DNA from: CAYOOT01 sp964405665
GTDB taxonomy: Bacteria; Bdellovibrionota_C; UBA2361; SZUA-149; CAZDWZ01
DNA: 59,303 nucleotides
Direction of reading: 5' to 3'
NCBI GenBank assembly: GCA_964405665.1
Contig: CAYOOT010000008.1
Span: forward strand, 1 to 59,303
Position numbers and translations under genes: made by a program. The notes beneath the pieces are model-generated. The model worked only from the letters and a program-made list of their open reading frames with translations. It did no database searches and was not told the DNA's origin. Positions 49,415 to 58,824 of this stretch are shown here, in pieces (position 1 is the stretch's first letter; each line of letters begins with the position of its first letter).

Positions 49415-52237
49415 TTATAATGGGATATCTCCGCTTTGTCCGAAATTAACAGTATTAGTTTGTCCATTTGCTGAGGATTTGTAAATCCAAGTGCTGCCGT
49501 AGAATACGGAAATATCTGTTTTCCCGTCACCATCATAATCATGATTGCAATTAGGAATTCCTCCGGCAGAACCAAAGGTTTCGGTGTAAGTGGCATTACC
49601 GTTTGTTTTCACGTACCAAATTAAATTTCCACTATTTTTGTCTGCCCTTACCTGCACGCGATCGCTTACTCCATTATTATCCCAGTCACAAACTAGAGGC
49701 CGATCTCCTTTTTTGCCCCAGGTAGAGTTTACAATTTTACTTCCACCATAAGTTTTGGCCGTCCATTTGGCTTTTTTGTTGATGATCGTATATTCATTTA
49801 TTCCATCTCCATTGAAATCTCCGGAAAGAGGATCGGTGCTGCTTCCTTTTAAAGTTGAATTGGCTTCGATTTTACCTTTTCTGTTGGTTCTATATCCATT
49901 AGCGGAGCTGTAAATGAAAAAACCTTTTTTAGTATTATAATACCCGATATCAAAGGAGTCATCGTTATCATAATTTCCAACTACTGGAATGTCTTTTGCG
50001 CCACTGCCCCATTTTCTACTTGTTTGCGTAGAATAAGAATTACCGGAATTTAGAAAAGTCCAATAACCATTGCTGCGATTATATACAGCAAAATCTTCTT
50101 GAGAATCGCCGTCAAAATCACCGAGCAAAGGAGTAAAATTGCTTAGTCCCAGTTGATAGCTACGAATTTGTGTTGTATCAAAATTACTACTGGAAGTTAA
50201 AACATACCAAGTGGCATTCCCTGGGCGCCAGAATACAAAATCACTTTTGCCATCACCATCGAAATCAGCACTATGATAAGTTCCTTGTATTTGAAAATTT
50301 AAGGCCTTATTGTTTCCAACCTCAGTTTCATCAGCAGCATTGTTGCTTACTGTTAACTTTGCTCCGGAGGTCATCGTTACTAGACCTACAGAAGCACTGG
50401 CGCCATAGTCGTAATTGGTATCTCCGACATAATTATCTAAATAATGAAATTCAATTTTTCCGCTGGAATAAAGACGAGCTTGAAATCTAATCTCATTTTG
50501 ACTATTAGTAGTGGTGCGATAAGCATAAGGAACAACTACCCAGGTAATAGTGGCTACATTATTTTCTGTTTTAAACCAAACACCACCATCGCTGCTTACA
50601 GGGCTAGGATAATGATCGTCATTCAAAGGATAAATTCCGCTGGCAAGTCTATTGGAATAATCGTTTTCTGTAGGTTCTGTTCCGCTGTCGGTAAGTGGAA
50701 TTAATCTTCCGTTAGCAGAAACGGAAACTCGGCTATAAGTAGTGTCATAGTAATCAAAATTAAAACCTAAACTCTTAGTGTAATACCCATCATCAGAGGT
50801 TAATATTCTTTCTCCCAAAGAGCTATCGTAGTTAACTGAGATTGCAGATTTTGTATAAGCAATTCCATCATTAGAGGGAGGAAGAGAGGTTGTATTGGTC
50901 AGAGCATTATAAGCATCTACTGTTCCTGGATATTTAATAGAACCGTTTAAGCCGGAGATTGTTTTTACAGTTGTAAGTATTCGTTCTTTAAGTTGAGCCA
51001 CTGTTAGAGTAGAAGCATGTGCAGCAAGCAAACCAGCAACTCCGGCAACATGGGGAGTAGCCATGGATGTTCCACTATAGCTTGCATAACTACTTCCTGG
51101 GATGGTGCTTAAAATGCTTACTCCTGGAGCTGCAAGATGAACAGTATTTACACCATAGTTAGAAAATGAAGCCAAAGCTCCGTTATGATCAATTGCTGCT
51201 ACGGAAATAACATTGCTTACATTATAATTGGCAGGATAGCTTGGACTGGAATCATTATTACTTGCAGAATTACCAGCTGCAGCAATAAATAAAATCCCAG
51301 CGGAGTTTGCTTGAGAAATTGCATTTTCCAAAGATTGAGAAAATCCGCCACCGCCCCAGGAATTACTGAGAACTTTAATATTCACCCCAGCATTTTTCAT
51401 AGTTACAGCATATTGAATTGCCTCAATAGCATCACTAGTTGATCCAGAACCACTAGCGCTTAAAAATTTAAGCGGCATTAATTTTACATTCCAGCTCACA
51501 CCGGCTACGCCACTGGAATTATTTCCTACTCCACCTATTGTGCCCGCACAATGGGTCCCGTGATTATTATCGTCCATTGGAGTTCCATTATTGGCATAAG
51601 CATTATATCCATGGATGTCATCAATAACTCCGTTGTGATCATCATCAATGCCATTGCCGGCAATTTCTCCGGGATTGGTCCAGATGTTATTCACTAAATC
51701 CGGATGATTATAATCGATGCCGGTATCAACTACCCCCACAACTACAGAACCACTTCCGGTATTTAAATTCCAAGCTTCCGGCGCATCAATGTCCATGTTT
51801 GCCGTCCCGCCAGTTTGCCCAGTATTGTTCATGCCCCATAATTCTGAAAAGCGAGTATCATTAGGGGTCGCATTAATACTGACAATGTAATTTGGCTCTA
51901 TGTATTCAATAGCTCCAGAGGCGAGAAGTTCTTTGGCGTATTTGTCATTGATTGTTGTTCCGGCAGATGCTTCTACCAGTTCTGAATCATTGATCTCAAA
52001 GCGATCAATGACATTTACTCCGAGTCCTGTGCGCATCGTAGACAAACTGCTATTTTCTAAGTTTTTGGAAAATTTTATTAGAAATTGACCTTCAATGCTG
52101 GGAGCTTGATTTTCTGCATTTGCCTGAAGACAAAAAATAAAAAGGATGCTCAAAAGTTGAAAGAAAATAACTAAAATAAAAAAGCTTGTGGAAAACTTTT
52201 GCTTAGTTAAAACCGGAGAAACTACACATTGCAACAT
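49415..52237 (-). CDS. Secreted subtilisin-like serine protease with FG-GAP/VCBS-like repeats
   Basis: A 940-residue exported S8 protease. A long signal segment (about 17-41) is followed by an inhibitor I9-like prodomain (about 50-120). The catalytic domain has Asp171 in VVDTGIDYNHPDL, His226 in NNHGTHCAG and Ser391 in SGTSMATPHVAG, with the oxyanion Asn in AAAGNSAS. A beta-rich middle precedes six C-terminal repeats of the form DFDGDGKSDFVFWRPGN, each about 45 residues with a calcium-binding-like DxDGD, and the chain ends in FGQSGDIPL. It is probably cell-surface or extracellular. The ATG directly follows a T-tract with only AGGT upstream as possible RBS, so the start is less certain. Confidence 0.92.
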   Translation of the reverse strand: MLQCVVSPVLTKQKFSTSFFILVIFFQLLSILFIFCLQANAENQAPSIEGQFLIKFSKNLENSSLSTMRTGLGVNVIDRFEINDSELVEASAGTTINDKYAKELLASGAIEYIEPNYIVSINATPNDTRFSELWGMNNTGQTGGTANMDIDAPEAWNLNTGSGSVVVGVVDTGIDYNHPDLVNNIWTNPGEIAGNGIDDDHNGVIDDIHGYNAYANNGTPMDDNNHGTHCAGTIGGVGNNSSGVAGVSWNVKLMPLKFLSASGSGSTSDAIEAIQYAVTMKNAGVNIKVLSNSWGGGGFSQSLENAISQANSAGILFIAAAGNSASNNDSSPSYPANYNVSNVISVAAIDHNGALASFSNYGVNTVHLAAPGVSILSTIPGSSYASYSGTSMATPHVAGVAGLLAAHASTLTVAQLKERILTTVKTISGLNGSIKYPGTVDAYNALTNTTSLPPSNDGIAYTKSAISVNYDSSLGERILTSDDGYYTKSLGFNFDYYDTTYSRVSVSANGRLIPLTDSGTEPTENDYSNRLASGIYPLNDDHYPSPVSSDGGVWFKTENNVATITWVVVPYAYRTTTNSQNEIRFQARLYSSGKIEFHYLDNYVGDTNYDYGASASVGLVTMTSGAKLTVSNNAADETEVGNNKALNFQIQGTYHSADFDGDGKSDFVFWRPGNATWYVLTSSSNFDTTQIRSYQLGLSNFTPLLGDFDGDSQEDFAVYNRSNGYWTFLNSGNSYSTQTSRKWGSGAKDIPVVGNYDNDDSFDIGYYNTKKGFFIYSSANGYRTNRKGKIEANSTLKGSSTDPLSGDFNGDGINEYTIINKKAKWTAKTYGGSKIVNSTWGKKGDRPLVCDWDNNGVSDRVQVRADKNSGNLIWYVKTNGNATYTETFGSAGGIPNCNHDYDGDGKTDISVFYGSTWIYKSSANGQTNTVNFGQSGDIPL

Positions 52238-52460
52238 AAAAAAACCAACCTAGATATCTAAATCGGTTTTTATCTGTCTTTACTAAAGATATAAGTAGCT
52301 TAGAACAAGTGTTTTACAAGTTGGATTATTGGCTAAATTCGCCCTATGACAAATTTTTACAATTAAACTTACTTTGCTAAAGCTTTTGGGCCAGAATAGG
52401 CTAAAGGAGTTTCTAAAAGATACTTTTAAATAACAATATAAGTTTTAAAATAGCTTAGAA

Positions 52461-52847
52461 CTACTGTTCAACCTTTTCTCTGTCTTGCTCATGGCTTGGT
52501 ACAGTAATGTTAGGAGAGTCGATACTTTCAGCTTTTTCAACTTCAATCATTGAGTTCATAGATTGCACTGCTGTATTGACATGACCGCCTTCTAAATTTG
52601 GAGCGATTGGTTTTTTTGAAGTCTTTTTAATATTGCTTTCATCTCTAAAAACTGCAGCAGCATGAAGACCTTTGTCTCCTTGAGAAAGTTCATACTGAAC
52701 TTCTTCTCCATCCTTTAATGTTCTAAAACCTTCTGTTCTGATAACTGAGTAATGAACAAAAACATCTTGCCCGTTTGTATGCTCGATAAAACCAAATCCT
52801 TTTGCATCATTAAACCATTTAACTACACCTTTAAATAACTCAGCCAT
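52461..52847 (-). CDS. Cold-shock domain protein with C-terminal extension
   Basis: A 128-residue protein. The first 70 residues form a complete cold-shock OB fold with RNP1 KGFGFI (16-21) and RNP2 VFVHY (29-33), which bind single-stranded RNA/DNA. A further 58-residue acidic, probably disordered tail is unusual compared with the 65-70 residue stand-alone CspA type. The strong start MAELFKGVVKWFN lies at the end of a 403-bp divergent gap, consistent with a long 5' untranslated region as in cold-shock genes. A possible -10 on the minus strand lies at 52974-52979. Confidence 0.94.
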   Translation of the reverse strand: MAELFKGVVKWFNDAKGFGFIEHTNGQDVFVHYSVIRTEGFRTLKDGEEVQYELSQGDKGLHAAAVFRDESNIKKTSKKPIAPNLEGGHVNTAVQSMNSMIEVEKAESIDSPNITVPSHEQDREKVEQ

Positions 52848-53250
52848 TTTTGAACTCCATAATTTGCTACTCTTGTAGAAGATCGGTTTAGTTTACTCGC
52901 CCCGAAACTCCTGTATTTTTTTGTCTACACTTCCTTAATTGCTAAGAAGGCCCACATTTTTAAAAACAAGAGGATTATATACAGCTTCTACATATAGAAT
53001 GATCAGTAGTTTATTTGACTGCTTTTGGCAATAATATATTTTTGTTTCTTACTGTAAAAATATTTGAAATAATGAGGTATAATTTTGTTGAGTAATTATT
53101 GTGGTTTTTATGGTATTTTAAAAAGTCATGTGTTGCTTAATGTGAGCATAACTTTTTAAAAATGTTATATCCTTTTATCGTTCTTATCTTCAGAGCAATG
53201 AGCTATTAGAGAAGAGAACACTGCCGAGGAAAGTATTATCATGGGTATTC
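52848..53250. other. 403-bp divergent intergenic region between csp and kinase-receiver genes
   Basis: AT-rich, with no ORF I can support. On the minus strand a TATAAT box (52974-52979) could serve the cold-shock gene, leaving a leader of about 120 nt; its -35 is poor. On the plus strand TATAAT at 53078-53083 could serve the kinase gene, also without a good -35. No repeat or riboswitch motif was recognised. Confidence 0.35.
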
Positions 53251-54402
53251 ATGTCAGATAAGTATCAATTAGAATCTCTTGGAATTTTAGCCAGTAGTGT
53301 TGCGCATGATTTGAATAATATTTTAACAGGCGTTTTAGGTCATATTTCTTATTTGAGATTAGCTTTATCTGATACTCAGGGTTGTGGAGATTCAATCAAT
53401 GCTATTGAAGACGGGGCTAGGAGAGCAGCCGGAATTGTTCAGAATATTCTTGATTTTTCCAAAGGAGCCAAAACTAAAAGTGGACCTGTAGAAATCATTG
53501 CAGTAGTGAAATCAGTTTTAATGCTGCTTAGTTCTTCGATGCCAGAGAAAATAAATATCCGTTATCAGCCAATATTAGATGAAATTTTCGTTCAGGGAGA
53601 CGAGAGCCAATTTATTCAATTGATAATCAATTTAGTTATTAACTCCCGAGATGCCGTTGGAGATTCTGGTGAGATCCTAATTATAACAGAAAAAATTCAA
53701 TTATCAGAACAAGATTATGCAAATTCTTTGGGAATAACAGCAGGTGATTATGCATTAATTTCGGTTTCTGATAATGGTCAAGGTATAGCAAAAGAAATTC
53801 AAGATAAAATTTTCGAACCATTTTTTACAACAAAAAATAAAGCTGGAACTGGACTGGGATTAAGCATTGTTTCTTCTATTGTAAAATCCCATCATGGTTC
53901 AATTTCTTTGGTGAGTGAAGAAGGAAAAGGAACAAAGTTTGATATTCTAATGCCACTCAGTTCTCCCTCCTCAACAAAAGAGCAAAAGCAAAAAAAAGAA
54001 ATTTCACAAACTGCAGTTCCCCATGGTTTTGAAAAAATTTTGGTAGTTGATGATGAAGAATCAGTAAGGATTGTTGTTCAAAGAAGTTTGGAACATCTGG
54101 GATATAAAGTATTTGTCGCTAATAATGGCATAGAAGCTATTGAAATTTATAATTCCAGACCCCAAGATTTTGATTTAGTGATTATTGATATGATCATGCC
54201 ACAGATGTCGGGAGACGAGTTATTTGAAAAATTAAAAGAGATCAATCCCCAAGTTGCCGTGATGTTAGCTTCTGGTTATTCCAGTGATGCCAGGGCACGC
54301 TCAATACTAGATCACGGTGGTTTAGGTTTTATTCAAAAGCCTTTTGCGATAGAGGAATTGGCCCAAGAAGTGCGGCGTTGTTTGGACATTGCAGGGAAAT
54401 AG
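53251..54402 (+). CDS. Sensor-less histidine kinase fused to receiver domain
   Basis: A 383-residue hybrid kinase. HisKA starts at once with SVAHDLNNILTGVLGH (His19), the type found in PAS-hybrid kinases of deltaproteobacteria. HATPase_c has INLVINSRDAV, DNGQGI and GTGLGLSIV. A charged linker leads to a C-terminal receiver (about 262-383) with DDEES, phospho-acceptor Asp313 in IIDMIMP and the switch Lys in FIQKPF. There is no sensor or membrane region before the kinase, so input must come from a partner, or an upstream part has been lost. No RBS is convincing at this ATG, so the start is uncertain. Confidence 0.88.
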   Translation: MSDKYQLESLGILASSVAHDLNNILTGVLGHISYLRLALSDTQGCGDSINAIEDGARRAAGIVQNILDFSKGAKTKSGPVEIIAVVKSVLMLLSSSMPEKINIRYQPILDEIFVQGDESQFIQLIINLVINSRDAVGDSGEILIITEKIQLSEQDYANSLGITAGDYALISVSDNGQGIAKEIQDKIFEPFFTTKNKAGTGLGLSIVSSIVKSHHGSISLVSEEGKGTKFDILMPLSSPSSTKEQKQKKEISQTAVPHGFEKILVVDDEESVRIVVQRSLEHLGYKVFVANNGIEAIEIYNSRPQDFDLVIIDMIMPQMSGDELFEKLKEINPQVAVMLASGYSSDARARSILDHGGLGFIQKPFAIEELAQEVRRCLDIAGK

Positions 54403-54439
54403 TAGTATATACTTGCTTATAGGGTTATTTTTGAAAAAT

Positions 54440-54508
54440 AACCACAGAGCAACAGAGCACACAGAGAAGAAATTACTGACTCTCTGTGTGCTCTGTTGCT
54501 CTGTGGTT
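54440..54508. repeat. Perfect 28-bp inverted repeat, possible terminator
   Basis: The arms at 54440-54467 and 54481-54508 are perfectly complementary, built on CACAGAGCAACAGAGCACAC, with a 13-nt loop. It lies between the hybrid kinase and dusB. The wording (CACAGAG, CTCTGTG) is that of an intergenic repeat widespread in environmental bacteria. There is no T-tract, but a 28-bp hairpin should impede transcript elongation or protect RNA ends. Confidence 0.75.
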
Positions 54509-54542
54509 CATTTAAAAAGATTAATTAAGATACTTTTTTATA

Positions 54543-55571
54543 ATGTTAAAACCAATAAAATTGCGAAATGTTACCATTTCCCCGAATTTGATTTTGGCTC
54601 CAATGTCTGGAGTAACGGGAATCTGTTTTCGCCGTCTGATTAAATTATTAAATCCTGAAGCTGTAGGTCTGGTAGTTACGGAGTTTATCAGCATTGAGGG
54701 CCTGACCAGAAAAAATGATCAGAGTCTGCGCATGATGCGTTATGAAGAAGAGGAAAGGCCGCTTTCCATTCAAATTTTTGGTCATGAAATTGGAAGAATG
54801 GTTGATGCGGCAAAAATGGTGGAGCAAGCGGGCGCTGATATTGTAGATATCAATTCCGGCTGTCCTGTTCCTAAGGTTGTAAAAAAAGGTGGCGGTTGTG
54901 AATTAATGAGGCAACCAGAACATCTTGCCAAAATGTTACCAGCGGTAAGAAAGGCAGTGAATATTCCTTTGACCTTAAAAATTAGAGCCGGTTGGGATTT
55001 GAAAAACAAAAATGCTTTAGAAATTGCAAAAATCGCTGAGGATTCCGGTGTGGAGATGCTCAGTCTTCATGGAAGAACCAGGCAAGAAGCTTATCGTGGT
55101 TTTTCCGATTGGGAATTAATAGCGGAAGTGGCTTCGAAGATAAACATTCCTGTAATTGGCAGTGGAGATGTGGTTTGTGCAGAAACGGCAAAAAAAGCAC
55201 TTAATTCCGGAGTTGCCGGAATAATGATTGGTCGTGCTGCTTTAAGCAATCCTTGGGTATTTACGGAGATTTATTCTGCTATTAACGCTTTGCCTTACAA
55301 TTCCCCGCCTGCACTTGCAACAATTGAGGTTTTATTGGAGTATATAAAGTTATTAAATCATTATCTACCGGAAAAAGCTGCCATTGGCAGGTTAAAACAA
55401 TTGACATCCCAACTAACAAGAAGAGTGCCTGGTTCCGCTCAAGTAAGAAGAGCCTTGTGTATGTCGTCTAGTTTAAGTCAATATACTGATACCCTAAAGC
55501 TTTGGGCTGATAATTTAGAAAATCAAGGAAACAAAGTTGATGAAGTTTTTCTTGTGAATAGTTTGCAGTAA
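54543..55571 (+). CDS. dusB: tRNA-dihydrouridine synthase (DusB-like)
   Basis: A flavoenzyme reducing uridines in tRNA D-loops. The 342-residue TIM-barrel protein has LAPMSGVTGICFR (18-30). The catalytic Cys107 is in NSGCPVPKVVKKGGG, where DusB usually has NMGCP. Other blocks are LKIRAGWD, the FMN-phosphate site IPVIGSGDV, and GIMIGRAALSNPW. Its stop overlaps the start of the ABC ATPase gene by one base (TAATG), and that gene overlaps the helicase gene the same way, so four frames form one coupled operon. DusB versus other Dus subfamilies is judged from motif style. Confidence 0.92.
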   Translation: MLKPIKLRNVTISPNLILAPMSGVTGICFRRLIKLLNPEAVGLVVTEFISIEGLTRKNDQSLRMMRYEEEERPLSIQIFGHEIGRMVDAAKMVEQAGADIVDINSGCPVPKVVKKGGGCELMRQPEHLAKMLPAVRKAVNIPLTLKIRAGWDLKNKNALEIAKIAEDSGVEMLSLHGRTRQEAYRGFSDWELIAEVASKINIPVIGSGDVVCAETAKKALNSGVAGIMIGRAALSNPWVFTEIYSAINALPYNSPPALATIEVLLEYIKLLNHYLPEKAAIGRLKQLTSQLTRRVPGSAQVRRALCMSSSLSQYTDTLKLWADNLENQGNKVDEVFLVNSLQ

Positions 55572-56320
55572 TGGAAATTCAAGTAAAAAATCTGGTTAAA
55601 TATTTTTCCGATAAATTGGTGATAAAAAATATTTCCTTTGACTTAAAATCAGGAGAACTAGTTGGCCTCTTTGGGCCAAGTGGTGGAGGAAAAAGTGTTT
55701 TGTTAAAATTATTGGCAAGTGTAATTATGCCTTCTAGCGGAGAAATTAATTTTCTTGATCCTGATAGTCAAGGAGTTGAAAATTCTTCCGTGGGTTTTTT
55801 ATTTCAAGAAGGTGCTTTATTTGATTCCATGTCCGTAATTGAAAATGTTGCCTTTCCCTTATTCTCCCAAAAAAAGATATCTAAGGAAAAGACTTCCCGG
55901 GAAGAAACTTATGAAAGAGCTTATCTGATGCTCGAAGAAGTAGGTCTTGCAAAAGCTTACCAAAAACTTCCTGCGCAATTAAGTGGTGGGATGAAAAGAA
56001 GGGCCGCTTTGGCCAGGGCTTTAGTGACCAATCCTAAATTAGTTTTACTTGATGATCCGACTTCCGGTTTGGATCCGGTTGCTTCCAGCGTGATTATGGA
56101 TTTAATTAAAAAGCTTCATCAAATACATCAACCAACTGTTGTGATGGTGAGCCATGATCTGCGACGTTTCCTTCCCAAAGTGCAAAGAGTGCTAGGTTTA
56201 TTTGATGGTCAATTGCTCTGCGATTTAAAACCTCAGCAAATAACTTCTAAAGCTCCAAAGCGAATTATTAATTTTCTTGAGACGCGTTTTGATTTTTCTC
56301 AAGCAGTATTTTCCCAATAA
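55571..56320 (+). CDS. ABC transporter ATPase, MlaF/Mkl-like
   Basis: A 249-residue nucleotide-binding domain with Walker A GPSGGGKS (35-42), Q-loop FLFQEGALFDSM, signature LSGGMKRRAALARA, Walker B LVLLDDPTSGLDP and H-loop MVSHD. FQEGALFDSMSV and SGGMKRR are characteristic of the lipid-trafficking MlaF/Mkl branch. The residue after the Walker B Asp is Asp rather than the usual catalytic Glu. No permease (MlaE) or MCE protein lies in the window. It is embedded by one-base overlaps between dusB and the helicase genes, so its partners are presumably encoded elsewhere. Confidence 0.88.
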   Translation: MEIQVKNLVKYFSDKLVIKNISFDLKSGELVGLFGPSGGGKSVLLKLLASVIMPSSGEINFLDPDSQGVENSSVGFLFQEGALFDSMSVIENVAFPLFSQKKISKEKTSREETYERAYLMLEEVGLAKAYQKLPAQLSGGMKRRAALARALVTNPKLVLLDDPTSGLDPVASSVIMDLIKKLHQIHQPTVVMVSHDLRRFLPKVQRVLGLFDGQLLCDLKPQQITSKAPKRIINFLETRFDFSQAVFSQ

Positions 56321-57117
56321 TGCGAGATCGTAAACATATTTTTGAAGCACAAAATCGGTTTTTAAGTGGAATCGGAATTCCTGAAAAAATCGAGTTTAAA
56401 CCTGATTATTTTCAATTGGAAGCGATTCAATCGTTGGTCTCAGGCAATGATACTTTAGTGGTGGCACCTACCGGTGCGGGCAAAACTTTTATTGCGACAG
56501 AAGCGATAAAATCTTTTATTAAACAGGGCAAAAGAGCCATTTATACAACGCCCTTAAAAGCCTTATCCAATGCCAAGTATGCAGAGTTTAAAAAAATATT
56601 TGAGCCGGAATTCTCTGTGGGACTGCTCACCGGAGATAGGAAAATCGAAGGGGGTGCACATATTGTAATTGCCACGACCGAAATTTATCGGAATGAGCTT
56701 TATGATTATTGTGAAAATTATTCTCTAGTGATTCTCGATGAGTTCCATTATCTCAGTGATCCTCAGCGAGGACCTGTTTGGGAAGAAAGTATCATTTTAT
56801 CTCCACAAAATTCTACAATTCTGATGCTTTCCGCTAGTATTTCCAATCATAAAGAAATTGCTTCCTGGATTGAATATGTGCGTAATAAAAAATGTATGAT
56901 TGTCAGCGTCAGTAAGCGGCCGGTGGAATTAAGACTGGGATTTTTACATCCTCAATACGGAGCGATTCCCTTGGAAGAAGAGGATGGAAATATTACCCAT
57001 GAAGTTTTAAGTTATTATCAAAGTGATACCAAGTTCTCTCATTCACAATCAGATCATCATGGTCGACGAAGAATCGCCAATAAAAAAAGCGGCGGTAGAA
57101 GGGGGAGGAGGAGATAA
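56320..57117 (+). CDS. Ski2-like DEAD/DEAH helicase, N-terminal RecA1 part
   Basis: A 265-residue first half of a superfamily 2 helicase. Motif I is APTGAGKT (49-56), Ia TTPLKALSNAKY, II DEFH (140-143), and III SAS (171-173). The frame then runs into an Arg/Gly-rich end (about 249-265) and stops at 57115-57117. The second half starts at once in the -1 frame with a TAATG overlap and a very strong GGGGGAGGAGGAG RBS. Either the helicase works as two coupled polypeptides, or a one-base loss in the G5 run (57101-57105) split a single gene. DEFH in place of DEVH fits bacterial Ski2-like proteins. Confidence 0.85.
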   Translation: MRDRKHIFEAQNRFLSGIGIPEKIEFKPDYFQLEAIQSLVSGNDTLVVAPTGAGKTFIATEAIKSFIKQGKRAIYTTPLKALSNAKYAEFKKIFEPEFSVGLLTGDRKIEGGAHIVIATTEIYRNELYDYCENYSLVILDEFHYLSDPQRGPVWEESIILSPQNSTILMLSASISNHKEIASWIEYVRNKKCMIVSVSKRPVELRLGFLHPQYGAIPLEEEDGNITHEVLSYYQSDTKFSHSQSDHHGRRRIANKKSGGRRGRRR

Positions 57118-58616
57118 TGAGAAGAATGCAAGTTCCGATAGCAGATATTATGCTGGAATTAGAGGCGAAAAACCTTCTGCCCGCTATTGTTTTTCGCAGT
57201 GCCCGAAGTAATTGTGATTTAGATGCGGAATTTGCCGCAAGAAATAGGAGATTGTTGTTACCAAGAGAAGAACAAGATCAAATCAAGGCAGAGGTTAAAC
57301 GAATAGTTTCCTCCTATGATATTGATCCTGATTTGGTCACCACTCACCCCCAATATAATTCTTTAGTTCAGACTGCAGTGGGCGCCCATCATGCCGGACA
57401 GCTTTTAATCTGGAGATTGCTATTAGAAGAATTAATGTCTGCAGGGTTACTTCGCGTGCTCGTTGCTACAGGTACTGTTGCTGCCGGCGTGGATTTTCCG
57501 GCACGTTCAGTAGTCATAACCGCACATGCCAAGCGCGGCGCAGATGGTTTTAGAGTTTTAGCTTCCTCGGAATTTCAACAAATGTCCGGAAGGGCTGGAA
57601 GAAGGGGAAAGGATGCAGTTGGTTTTTGTTTTGCGGCTCCTTCTGATTATTGTGATGCGCGCTCACTGCATCGCATCGCCAAGCAACCGCCGGAACCACT
57701 TAAATCTGCATATTTTCCTTCTCCTAGTACGGTGCTTAATTTGTTGAGATATCGCAATGTCGATGGTTTGAGATTCGCCGTGGAAAAAAGTCTGGCTGCC
57801 TACTTGGATCGTCAAGAAGCAAGAAAAATAAGAGAACAAGCAAAACTCGGAATAAATTTTTTACCTGAAGAAGATTTGAACAAATACCTTGATTTTTCAA
57901 GAACGAACCAAGAGGAAGATGATTCTCCAGATTCTGAAGTGGGATTTGCTCTGGGAAATAATTTCAGTAAAGATCAAAAAAAGACCTTAAAACGTGTGCG
58001 CAGAGCTTATCGGCATGCGGAAGAACTTGATAATAAGCAAACAATCAGTTTGAATGCCGCACTCACTGGACTCACTAGCTTGGGATATATCAATCAAGAA
58101 CATTTATCTGAGAAAGGACATTGGGCCTCAAATCTTTGTTCCAGTTTAGTATTAGAGCTTGCAGAAATTATTCAGGAAGGTTTGTTAGAAAATGCTTCTT
58201 CAGAAACTTTAATTACAATTATTTCTTCAATTTCTGCCGATTCCCATCGACCTTATCTGCCAACCAAAACTTTACTTTTAAGTAAAGAGCAAGAAACAAA
58301 GTTAGAAAATATTTTAGAAAAAATCTATTCTGTTTTTCTTCCGGGAACATTTGAACAAAAACAAGTGAATCAATCTGCTGCTTATACTGCTCTAACTTGG
58401 GTCAAAGCTCAAAGTTGGCAGGAATTCCGAGCGCTTTTAATTTTTACCGGAGTGGCCGAAGGTGATGCCGCAAGATTAATTACTCAAACCGCCGAACAGC
58501 TTAATCAAATATCGCGTTTAGAAAAAAGTCATCCTCAACTTGCCAAAAAAGCCGAGGAAGCTAAGAGATTATTACTGCGCCCACCGCTGACAGAAGCAAT
58601 TAATTTTGATACTTAA
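57117..58616 (+). CDS. Ski2-like helicase, C-terminal RecA2 and accessory part
   Basis: A 499-residue second half. It opens with LLPAIVFRSARSNCD (motif IV region), then the long Ski2-type insertion with VGAHHAGQL, motif V VLVATGTVAAGVDFPAR and motif VI QMSGRAGRRG (155-164). The remaining 330 residues are helical, as in the ratchet and DSHCT-like regions of Ski2/Mtr4-type RNA helicases. It is translationally coupled to the first half. The combined length of about 760 residues equals a normal single-chain bacterial relative, which makes a recent split or sequencing indel a real option. Confidence 0.87.
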   Translation: MRRMQVPIADIMLELEAKNLLPAIVFRSARSNCDLDAEFAARNRRLLLPREEQDQIKAEVKRIVSSYDIDPDLVTTHPQYNSLVQTAVGAHHAGQLLIWRLLLEELMSAGLLRVLVATGTVAAGVDFPARSVVITAHAKRGADGFRVLASSEFQQMSGRAGRRGKDAVGFCFAAPSDYCDARSLHRIAKQPPEPLKSAYFPSPSTVLNLLRYRNVDGLRFAVEKSLAAYLDRQEARKIREQAKLGINFLPEEDLNKYLDFSRTNQEEDDSPDSEVGFALGNNFSKDQKKTLKRVRRAYRHAEELDNKQTISLNAALTGLTSLGYINQEHLSEKGHWASNLCSSLVLELAEIIQEGLLENASSETLITIISSISADSHRPYLPTKTLLLSKEQETKLENILEKIYSVFLPGTFEQKQVNQSAAYTALTWVKAQSWQEFRALLIFTGVAEGDAARLITQTAEQLNQISRLEKSHPQLAKKAEEAKRLLLRPPLTEAINFDT

Positions 58617-58824
58617 TTGATAAATCCTTGATTTTAGCCGATATTTCTTTGTCGAACAATACCGACAACGAAAAAGTATTTTACCGAATGATCATTCTTT
58701 CTGTCGATTTTTCTGGATTTTTAATATCAAGATGCTAGTGTTAACACGTATTATCTGTACTTAAGTATTTGTTTTTGGTTTTAAAGGAATAACATCAATA
58801 TAAATATTATTTAAGGTGACTGTT

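Noticed and set aside
52238..52270. Hairpin plus T-tract on the minus strand as terminator of the cold-shock gene
   Set aside because: The stem is short with a long loop, and the T-tract runs directly into the subtilase ATG, so a terminator call is not supported with confidence.
54389..54643. Small ORF between the hybrid kinase and dusB
   Set aside because: It is made largely of the 28-bp inverted repeat, overlaps dusB in another frame and has no RBS.
58649..58668. TTGTCG/CGACAA inverted repeat as an operator
   Set aside because: Only 6-bp arms, no associated promoter boxes, and about 155 bp from the next gene; not distinguishable from chance.
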